Positions 33,689 to 40,501 of a stretch of DNA of 64,000 nt are shown here, one piece after another (position 1 is the stretch's first letter; every line of letters starts with the position of its first letter). The notes below the pieces were generated by a model, which had not been told where the DNA came from, made no database searches, and saw nothing but the letters and a program-made list of their open reading frames with translations. Source of the DNA: Acidobacteriota bacterium (GTDB taxonomy: Bacteria; Acidobacteriota; Thermoanaerobaculia; Multivoradales; J023); contig JAJCXR010000054.1 in the NCBI GenBank assembly GCA_029263315.1, positions 186,001 to 250,000 on the forward strand, given 5' to 3'. Position numbers and translations under genes: made by a program.

Positions 33689-34992
33689 CGCGCCCCCCCC
33701 ACTTCGACCTGCAGCGTCTGCTTGCCGAGACGGGTTTGCAGCCGGCCTTCGACGTGGATCGCATGCCCACGGGACACCGCCAGCGGACGCCGCACCGGCA
33801 TCACCCGACGACCCCAGGTGGTCAATGGCGCGAAGGGTCCGGTGCTGAGCACGGTGTGGGCGTCGAGATGGGCTTTGAAGTAGAGGATCAAAGCGTTGAG
33901 GTTGCCCCGCTGGAGGATCTCCAGCGGCTTGGCCCGCAGTTGGGCATCGACATCCGGAGAGTCCTCGTGGAGGTCGAGATCCAGCAGCTTGCAAGGCTCA
34001 CTGAGCACCCTCGGACGAAACAGCGGCTCCCCTGCGTCTTGGGGGACGGCGGGCGGCGATCGCACCTCGGCGTCTTGCAGCATCGCCAGGTAGGGCGCCA
34101 AGTCGACGCCATAGAGACCTCCCAGCTCCGCCGCTTCCGCCAACAGGCGCTGCCGATCGTGAGTGGGCGGCTCGGCTGCTTCGAGCCCCAAACAAAAGAC
34201 CTCGAGCCGATGGGGCAACAACTGGCCCCCCGGTTTGAGAAACCGGCGCCGGGCGTCGGCGATGGCCGGCAGCAGATTTTCTTCGAAGGGGTCGACGCCG
34301 AAGATCTCGTGCAGGATGACGTCCGCCGGCTCGTCCAGGACCACGTCGCGGCTGTTGCCACGGCGCAGCTCCACCACCTCCCGGCAACCGTTGGCGGTGA
34401 TCATTTGAGCTGCCAGCTCGGCGATCTCCATTTCCTCAATGGCGATCACCCTACGGGCCCCGGCACGGGCGGCGAAGATGGACAGGATGCCCGAGCCGCA
34501 CCCCACCTCCACCACCATCTTGCCAGCACAGCTGGCGGCGATGGCCCGCTGGTAGGCCATCACCCGCGGCACGTCGGTGAGCAAGGCATGGTGGGTCAGC
34601 AAGGAAGGCGAGGCGCCGAAGGTCAGGCCGGTGCCGGATGCTGTGACCTCCGAAGAGAACGTCTCGGGGGTTTCGTCCAACAGCAGCCCCTGGGCTTGCA
34701 GATGCTCGACGATCTGGGCAAACTCCACCTTGTCCACCGCCCACTCACGGCGCAACGTATCGAGCGCCTGGCGGGGCGTCGCGCCACCGGCGAAACGTTG
34801 CAATACCGCCAAAGCATCGCCGCTCAGCTCCTGCACCGGCCGCGACAGGGATGTCGTCGCCAAGAGCTTGCCTTGCTGCGAGATCTCGAAGGTCAGGGCA
34901 CGGGTGGGACGATGCTGGGCGTCCCAAGCGATCCGGCAGACGGGCTGGCCGTCCGTCGCCGAAGGTTCCAGGGCAGGGGTAGGTGTTGTCAT
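33685..34992 (-). CDS. PRMT-like SAM methyltransferase with N-terminal PqqD/RRE-like domain
   Basis: ATG 34992-34990 lies eight bases after GGGAG; 435 residues. Residues about 27-107 match the pattern of PqqD-like RiPP recognition elements: a strand pair, then LSGDALAVLQRFAGGATPRQ, then IVEHLQAQGLLLDE. From about 134 the sequence follows class I protein arginine methyltransferases: the HHALLTDVPRVMAYQRAI helix, SAM motif VEVGCGSG (161-168), acidic EE (186-187), and HEIFGVDPFEENL, whose two Glu (229 and 237 or 238) fit the double-E loop that binds the substrate guanidine. A beta-barrel domain completes it. I know of no characterised RiPP enzyme with this fusion. The precursor contains one Arg only, which makes N-methylation of that residue a specific prediction. 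The stop overlaps the HlyD start. Confidence 0.78.
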   Translation of the reverse strand: MTTPTPALEPSATDGQPVCRIAWDAQHRPTRALTFEISQQGKLLATTSLSRPVQELSGDALAVLQRFAGGATPRQALDTLRREWAVDKVEFAQIVEHLQAQGLLLDETPETFSSEVTASGTGLTFGASPSLLTHHALLTDVPRVMAYQRAIAASCAGKMVVEVGCGSGILSIFAARAGARRVIAIEEMEIAELAAQMITANGCREVVELRRGNSRDVVLDEPADVILHEIFGVDPFEENLLPAIADARRRFLKPGGQLLPHRLEVFCLGLEAAEPPTHDRQRLLAEAAELGGLYGVDLAPYLAMLQDAEVRSPPAVPQDAGEPLFRPRVLSEPCKLLDLDLHEDSPDVDAQLRAKPLEILQRGNLNALILYFKAHLDAHTVLSTGPFAPLTTWGRRVMPVRRPLAVSRGHAIHVEGRLQTRLGKQTLQVEVGGAR

Positions 34993-35024
34993 GTGATGGC
35001 TCCCAAGGTCTAGGCTCCAAAAGT

Positions 35025-36905
35025 CTAAATTTCCGACACGACGCGCAGCCGCGTCGCCGGCTCCGTGGCGGCCGCCCCGTGCATGCGGCGGTAGACGTCG
35101 CATTCGGTGAGCAACTCGTCATGGCCGCCGGAGCCCACCAACCGCCCCGACGCCATGACATGCACCCGGTCCGCCAGGGCGGCGGCGGCAGGACGGTGGG
35201 TGATGTAGAGGACCGTGCGGCCGTCGCGCTGGGCGAAAAGGTCGCGCAGGATCTTCATTTCGGTCTCGACATCGATGTTGGCGGTGGCTTCGTCGAGCAG
35301 CAGCAGCGGTGCCGGGCGCAGCAGGGCGCGGGCGATGGCCACCCGCTGCCGCTGACCGGCTGACAGGCTGGCCCCCCACTCCGCCACCTGTGTTTCGTAG
35401 CCATGGGGCAGCTCGGCGAAGACCTTCGCCAAACCACAGAGGGCGAGCACGCGGTCCACCTCCGGGCGCGACGGCGGCTCGGCGACACCGAGGGTCAGGT
35501 TTTGCCACAGGCTACCCTTGATCAGTCCGGCATCCTGCCAAACGACGGAAATCTGTTGCCGCAGATCCGCCAACGGCAACTGATCCATCGGCCGATCGTC
35601 GAGCCAGATGCACCCTTCGTCCACCTGCTCCAGGGCACAGAGAAGACGCATCAAGGTGGTCTTGCCGGAACCGCTGGCCCCCACCAGGGCATTCACCGTG
35701 CCGGCTTCGATGTGCAGATCGATGTCGCACACCACCGGGCGATCTGGCGTATAACCAAAGGACACCGCCGCCAGGCGAATATCCCCCGCAAGCACGCGAC
35801 TCAAGGACACGGCGGGCCCCATGACGGCGTTGGGGTCCTGCTCCGCCGGGCTGTCCAAGTACTCGAACATGCGGCTCAAGTGCACCGCCGACTGCTGAAA
35901 ATCGGAAAACAATTGCGCCAACATGAACAGCGGGCTGTACAACAAACCGATGTAGGCGACAAATGCAATGTAGTCGCCGAGGCTCATGCGCTGGCTGAGG
36001 ATGAGACTCCAACCGAACCAGGTCAGGAGCGCCGTATTGAGAGCCCGCAGCACCCCCGTCGAGCCACCCAGGGCCTGGGCCAGGGTACCGGCCCGGATCT
36101 GGGCGGTGGTGGCGTGCTCAACCCGTTGCTGGGCTTCGCTGAAGACATGCCGTTCCAAACCCATGCCCTTGAACGTCCTAATATGGCTCAGCACCTCCAC
36201 TTGATAGGCGCTGACCTCCGCATGGGCTTCCGAGCTGCGCTGCCAGTAGCGCCGCAGATAACGGGCCGAGCCGGCGGCGATGCTGACGATCAAAGGCAGG
36301 CTGATCAACGACAGCAAGGCCAAGCGCCAGTCGAGCAAGAAGAGCATCGGCGGCACCAGCAAGACGAAGGCACCTTGGATGAATACCACCTCGAAGACCC
36401 TGGCAATGGTATTGATGCCGGAGGAAACGTCCTGAAAGCGACTGGTGACTTCCCCAACCTGGTGCTGATCGAAAAAGCGCATGCGCAGGTGTTGCAAGTG
36501 GTTGAAGAACATCAAGCGGGTGGCACTGGCCAGCCGCGAGTTGATGTACAGACTGAAAATACCGCGCAGGGTACCGAAGGCGGTGGAGGCGATGCTCAAA
36601 CCGAGCAAAGTGGCCACCAAAACGTGCATCAAGGTGAGGTCGCGGGTCGGGTAGACCTCGTCGATGAGCAATTTGGTGACATAGGGAATGGCCGTGCTCA
36701 CCAGGCCCGCCACCAAGCCGAGGAGAATGCTCTTGAGCAGCACGCCCCAGTAGGGACGCACCAGGCGTAGCAAGCGCACAAACTGGCCCAAGGCGTTCCA
36801 GAGGGTGGGAGTATCCCGTTGTGGTGTGTCGGCCATGGTGGAGCTCGTTTCGGTTTCGGAAGGCTTCGAGCTGAAACGGCGAGACCCATTCGACAGGCCA
36901 GACAT
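35025..36905 (-). CDS. ABC exporter (permease-ATPase fusion) for the RiPP
   Basis: This encodes 626 residues from ATG 36905, or 603 from ATG 36836, which begins a more typical N-terminus; neither has a clear Shine-Dalgarno. Six membrane helices (about 45-330) precede the nucleotide-binding domain with Walker A GASGSGKT, Q-loop SVVWQDAGLI, signature LSAGQRQRVAIARALL, Walker B LLLLDEAT and the His of ITHR. No N-terminal C39 peptidase domain is present, so leader cleavage must come from another enzyme, presumably the subtilase encoded downstream. It lies between the precursor gene and the PRMT-like gene and would work with the HlyD-type adaptor. Confidence 0.92.
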   Translation of the reverse strand: MSGLSNGSRRFSSKPSETETSSTMADTPQRDTPTLWNALGQFVRLLRLVRPYWGVLLKSILLGLVAGLVSTAIPYVTKLLIDEVYPTRDLTLMHVLVATLLGLSIASTAFGTLRGIFSLYINSRLASATRLMFFNHLQHLRMRFFDQHQVGEVTSRFQDVSSGINTIARVFEVVFIQGAFVLLVPPMLFLLDWRLALLSLISLPLIVSIAAGSARYLRRYWQRSSEAHAEVSAYQVEVLSHIRTFKGMGLERHVFSEAQQRVEHATTAQIRAGTLAQALGGSTGVLRALNTALLTWFGWSLILSQRMSLGDYIAFVAYIGLLYSPLFMLAQLFSDFQQSAVHLSRMFEYLDSPAEQDPNAVMGPAVSLSRVLAGDIRLAAVSFGYTPDRPVVCDIDLHIEAGTVNALVGASGSGKTTLMRLLCALEQVDEGCIWLDDRPMDQLPLADLRQQISVVWQDAGLIKGSLWQNLTLGVAEPPSRPEVDRVLALCGLAKVFAELPHGYETQVAEWGASLSAGQRQRVAIARALLRPAPLLLLDEATANIDVETEMKILRDLFAQRDGRTVLYITHRPAAAALADRVHVMASGRLVGSGGHDELLTECDVYRRMHGAAATEPATRLRVVSEI

Positions 36906-36920
36906 CCGAAGAGGGATTGC
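36905..36920 (+). repeat. 16-bp inverted repeat, arm 1
   Basis: TCCGAAGAGGGATTGC here is the exact reverse complement of 37392-37407. The two arms enclose the precursor gene and lie just upstream of the exporter start and the precursor start. Possible binding sites for one regulator. Confidence 0.6.
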
Positions 36921-37123
36921 GTTCCTAGTCGGACCTATCGAACGGGTCGGGTGGGCCGTGGTATAAGTATCTTTGGTGCTGGAAGCGTGGGCTCCTCAAC
37001 CGTACCGTGCTGGAAACCTAGGGCGGCTCTAGGCATTGACTCGCCTCGGATTTCACAACGCGGAACGGCGGAAGACCCGCTTTCAGTGCCCTCTCACTAC
37101 CACCGCGGATCACCCATCAAACA

Positions 37124-37357
37124 TCACGGACAGGGAAATCCGCCGGAGCTTCCGATGCAGGAACGCACGGGGCAGCTGCAATCGGTGGGCGGGCAGGTGT
37201 CACAGGTACCGCCACAGCTGTAGCCACACGTGCTGTCGCAGGTGTTCTGACCACAGGTGGGACACGAAACGGGGTCGTAACCGAGGACGGAACCTTCTTC
37301 GGTGGTGTCAAAAGACTCGACCTTGAAGTCGTCCAGGTTCAGTTTGATTTTCTTCAT
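37124..37357 (-). CDS. Lanthipeptide-type precursor peptide
   Basis: This encodes 77 residues; AAGGAG lies eight bases before ATG 37357. The leader (about 1-26) begins MKKIKLNLDDFKVESF. It resembles class I lanthipeptide leaders of the pinensin/Bacteroidetes type; LNLD at 6-9 matches the FNLD-like box read by LanB and LanC. The core (about 27-77) has 11 Cys (32, 35, 40, 44, 48, 52, 55, 60, 62, 67, 76) and 13 Ser/Thr. Nine Cys directly follow Ser or Thr. It has no Cys or Arg before residue 30, and Arg65 is the only Arg in the peptide. The gene sits between the cyclase and the exporter. The cleavage site is not obvious; no GG or GA junction is placed well. Confidence 0.85.
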   Translation of the reverse strand: MKKIKLNLDDFKVESFDTTEEGSVLGYDPVSCPTCGQNTCDSTCGYSCGGTCDTCPPTDCSCPVRSCIGSSGGFPCP

Positions 37358-37391
37358 TTCTCGTTCTCCTTCGTTACTGACGGTTTTGGGT

Positions 37392-37407
37392 GCAATCCCT
37401 CTTCGGA
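37392..37407 (-). repeat. 16-bp inverted repeat, arm 2
   Basis: This is the exact inverted partner of 36905-36920, 35 bases upstream of the precursor start codon. It could be an operator. No good -35/-10 pair is seen in this 100-base gap. Confidence 0.6.
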
Positions 37408-37457
37408 ACTTGAAAACGTGGAGCCTCTGTCTCGGGTGCTGTCATCAAGCGCCGACA

Positions 37458-39542
37458 TCAAGTGACCGCGGCAGCGACGGACTCGTCCTGCCTCTGGTTC
37501 GAGATGGGCGCTACCAGCTCGTCCACGACGCCAACACGGTAGAGCTCCCGCAGTTGGTGCTCGATCCTGGAGCTGAGCTGCCGCTGCTGCTCCGCCGACG
37601 GCGCTCCCCCCAACAGACCGAGCAGACGGGCGACGATCTCCTCGAGGGGCGCCGACGAATCTGAGGTCGACAGCAAGGTCGACAACATGGCGGCGGCAAA
37701 TGGGCTGAGCCGTCGCATCACCACCTTCTCCCCCTGCCGCGCCACCAGCCAGGCCTGATGCCGCTCCGGCGGTCCGACGGACGCCGTGCCTTGCCGGACT
37801 TCGAGATACCAGTCTTCGAGATGCCGGTCGTCGAGATGCCACGGCCAGCGGGTCGACAGCAGGACACAATCCTCCGCCAGGCAGAAGGAGCTGCCTGGCC
37901 AGTCCACCTCCTCCACCGGCCGACGCCGCAGGTGGCGCAGGAAGTGCCGACTGAGGTCGTTGGGTACCGCCACCAGCTCATAGCGTCGCCGTTCGAGCTC
38001 GAAGGCATCGGCGGCCATCTCGTGTCCGATCCCCTGCTGGGCTTCGACCAGTTGGACCAACGCCCCGTAGGCCGTCTCCACCGGCGACCTGTCGAGGGGA
38101 TGGCCCTGCGGATCGGTGGTCAAGGCCTCCTGCACCGGCAGGCCCAGGGCGTCGAGGCTGCGCAAGGTCTGGCCGAAATACTCCTCCACCGCCCGGCGGC
38201 CCTGGCTCTGGAAGGAGTCGTCCTCTGGCGGCGTTAGGCTCGCGACCGGCGGCCGCAGCAGCAGGACCGAAGGTAACTCCGGGCATGCCAGGCGCAGGTA
38301 GAAGTAGCCGATGCCCGCCTTGCCGAGCAGCAGGCTGGGGTCCGGCACTTGCTCGATGGTGCCGCAGGGCCACGGGAGGTCTGTGCCGTCGTAGTGGGTG
38401 CGTCCAAATTCGGCGCAACGCTCGACGATCCCCCGGAGCTCAGGATCACCCAGCACCTGCGCCCCATAGAGGGGCAGCTCGCAATTGCCCGCCACCCCGT
38501 GGCACAGGGAGAAACCCTGATGCCGCAAGGATTCCAAGGAGGCCAAGGTGGAGCTCAAGGCGGCCACCGCCTCCCGCCGGTAGATCTCTTGCCCGGTGAG
38601 CTCGTAGGCCCGCACCCGAGACAAGCCGATGCCCGGTGAGCCATGGCACCAAGCGGTCATGAAGCGGGGCTGGTAGGGCGGCAAGCTGTCCGCCACCTCG
38701 GCGCGACGCAGGGAGTCCTGATCGGCGGAGTAGTAGATCTCGTTCATTTCCCGATGCCGCAGGTCTGGCCAATTGGAGGTCGCCGGATCGAACAATCGAC
38801 GCTCATAGAGGAAGGCCATTTCGGCAGCGAACCGGTAGCAGCCGCGGCCGCTGGCACGGTACAGCTCCAACAAGGCCAGGGCAGCCCCGGCGGTGCCGTG
38901 GGCGTACCCGACGATATTGCGTGTCGCCGACGGCCCTACGGTGTTCCACGACCACCCCCCCGGCTCGCGACGGGCCGCCGCCAGCAAGCGATCGCCGAGG
39001 CCGCAGGCGATGTCCAGCAGGCCCCCGTCGTCGAGGGCATGACGCAGCCAGAGGAGAGCGGGAATCGCCCCCGCCGCGCCGCCGATGACGTCGAGCCCGT
39101 GGTCATGGGCCTCGTTTCCGGCCAAGGGCTCGAGCAGCCGTCGAGCCGTCTTTAGATACTCCGGCTTAGCCAAGGGCTCGGCCAAACGGGTGGCCACATA
39201 GGCAGCGCCGACACGGCCACCGTGAAAGGAACAGCTGCCGGCGGGCATGGTCTCCGCCGCCGCCAAGGCATGGCGCAGGCCACCCTCCGCAGTGCGACGC
39301 AGCTCTCCGGAGTCGCCACCGGCGCTGCCGTCGTCGACCAGGCGCAAGAGCTCACCGAGGAAAAGGGCGATGCCCGCCGAACCCTGGTAGATGCCTCCCC
39401 CCGCCACCTCCGGCTGTGGACCGCCGGTGGCTTGGTCGAGGGTTTGGATTTGCCAGGTACAAACATCGTCTTGCCACAGGGCCGCGGCGACGATGTCGCC
39501 GGCCAAACGCTGGGCGACGGCGATCGAGTCAACTCGTTGCAT
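37458..39542 (-). CDS. LanC-like lanthionine cyclase with C-terminal extension
   Basis: The start is ATG 39542-39540, six bases after AGGAG (an earlier ATG at 39548 touches the Shine-Dalgarno). The protein has 694 residues. Residues 1-430 are an alpha/alpha barrel of the LanC family with the zinc ligands Cys299 (WCHGSPG), Cys347 and His348 (LCHGVAGN) and the active-site His215 (GYAHGTAG). It should join Cys thiols to dehydroalanine and dehydrobutyrine. Usual LanC proteins end near 420. Here about 260 residues follow, ending in a winged-helix-like segment (VVMRRLSPFAAAMLSTLL, then HQLRELYRVGVVDELV) that could bind the leader. The gene starts 14 bases after the LanB elimination gene and precedes the precursor. 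Confidence 0.9.
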   Translation of the reverse strand: MQRVDSIAVAQRLAGDIVAAALWQDDVCTWQIQTLDQATGGPQPEVAGGGIYQGSAGIALFLGELLRLVDDGSAGGDSGELRRTAEGGLRHALAAAETMPAGSCSFHGGRVGAAYVATRLAEPLAKPEYLKTARRLLEPLAGNEAHDHGLDVIGGAAGAIPALLWLRHALDDGGLLDIACGLGDRLLAAARREPGGWSWNTVGPSATRNIVGYAHGTAGAALALLELYRASGRGCYRFAAEMAFLYERRLFDPATSNWPDLRHREMNEIYYSADQDSLRRAEVADSLPPYQPRFMTAWCHGSPGIGLSRVRAYELTGQEIYRREAVAALSSTLASLESLRHQGFSLCHGVAGNCELPLYGAQVLGDPELRGIVERCAEFGRTHYDGTDLPWPCGTIEQVPDPSLLLGKAGIGYFYLRLACPELPSVLLLRPPVASLTPPEDDSFQSQGRRAVEEYFGQTLRSLDALGLPVQEALTTDPQGHPLDRSPVETAYGALVQLVEAQQGIGHEMAADAFELERRRYELVAVPNDLSRHFLRHLRRRPVEEVDWPGSSFCLAEDCVLLSTRWPWHLDDRHLEDWYLEVRQGTASVGPPERHQAWLVARQGEKVVMRRLSPFAAAMLSTLLSTSDSSAPLEEIVARLLGLLGGAPSAEQQRQLSSRIEHQLRELYRVGVVDELVAPISNQRQDESVAAAVT
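37799..37843 (-). repeat. 15-bp tandem repeat in the cyclase extension
   Basis: Three 15-bp units related to CTTCGAGATGCCGGT encode the HLDDRHLEDWYLE region of the C-terminal domain. The frame is preserved. Confidence 0.75.
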
Positions 39543-39556
39543 ATGCATCTCCTGTC

Positions 39557-40501
39557 TCAGGCACGGGCGGCCCGAGCCGCGCCGCCGAGGATCGGATCAA
39601 AGGTTTGTTGCAGCGTCGAGGCCATCACCGTCGCCAGGTAGCATTCCTCCTGGACGGTGACCCCGAGGCGGTTGCTCATCATGTGGAGGTAGCTGGGGAA
39701 GAGGGTCGCCGCTTGCAGCCGCGGGCTGTCGGATTGCAGCTCGAAGCGCGGTACCAGACGCCCCTGGCCGGAGAGCCCCGCCAGCTGGTCGCGACACGCC
39801 GTGAGATGGCGGCGGTAGCGATCCATCTCGGGCGTCAAGGACACGCCGTCGTCCAAGGCACGCCACACCGCTTCGACGTAGCCCGCCAGCCCTTCCCCTT
39901 GACGCCGACGGCCGCGGTCGAAGGCCCGCAAATAGCCCGCGGCCACCGACCCGTCCCCCACCATCTGATGAAGGTAGTTGGTGCCATAGTTGCGGCACAT
40001 TTCGGCCGCCAGCTGTGGCGATTGGGTGAAGACGTGCAGCAGGACCAACGACGCCAAGGTCGCCTTGCCCAGGCGCGCCGAGCGCTCCCCTGGCGTCAGC
40101 TGACGCAACAGATCGACGGCGACGGTGCTGGAACGGCAGAAGAGCACTTCCGACACGGCCACCCCATCGACGCCGCCATAGCGCTCCACTTCCGGCTCGT
40201 AGGGGCTCCAGGAGAGGGATTGGATCAGCCCACCTTCCGTCTCTGCCTGTTCTGCGATGAATCGCTGGCAAGGCTCAGATGCCTGCGGCGTCACTTCGAG
40301 ACGCAGACGGATGTGGGGCCCACCGGCGGCATATCGAATGAAGAACCAGCGGCGTGCCCAACCGGCGTCGAGGCAGCGTTGCGCCGCCGGGGCCACATGC
40401 TCGAGGATCACCCGATCCGCCGTTTCTCGGTAGATATCGCCGTCGAAGAAGAGGTGGACGCTGAGCCACTGCAGGGCGTCGTTGTTTTGCTGCGGGCTCA
40501 T
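39557..40501 (-). CDS. LanB elimination-domain protein (thiopeptide-type)
   Basis: This encodes 314 residues with the features of the SpaB C-terminal/thiopeptide-type bacteriocin biosynthesis family: LSVHLFFDGD near the start, RWFFIRYAAGGPHIRLRL, SPYEPEVERYGG and SYLHMMSNRLGV-x-EECYLA at the end. In class I lanthipeptide synthesis this domain removes glutamate from glutamylated Ser/Thr to leave dehydroamino acids. Here it is a separate polypeptide rather than the C-terminus of LanB, as in thiopeptide clusters. The start overlaps the stop of the glutamylation gene as ATGA, so the two should be made in equal amounts. Confidence 0.93.
   Translation of the reverse strand: MSPQQNNDALQWLSVHLFFDGDIYRETADRVILEHVAPAAQRCLDAGWARRWFFIRYAAGGPHIRLRLEVTPQASEPCQRFIAEQAETEGGLIQSLSWSPYEPEVERYGGVDGVAVSEVLFCRSSTVAVDLLRQLTPGERSARLGKATLASLVLLHVFTQSPQLAAEMCRNYGTNYLHQMVGDGSVAAGYLRAFDRGRRRQGEGLAGYVEAVWRALDDGVSLTPEMDRYRRHLTACRDQLAGLSGQGRLVPRFELQSDSPRLQAATLFPSYLHMMSNRLGVTVQEECYLATVMASTLQQTFDPILGGAARAARA

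Noticed and set aside
35403..36770. 455-codon plus-strand ORF opposite the ABC exporter
   Set aside because: Antisense shadow of a gene with full ABC motifs; composition dominated by Gln, His and Gly.
37124..37357. Precursor as substrate for azoline/thiazole formation because of Ser/Thr-Cys pairs
   Set aside because: No YcaO, cyclodehydratase or dehydrogenase gene is present, while LanB and LanC are.
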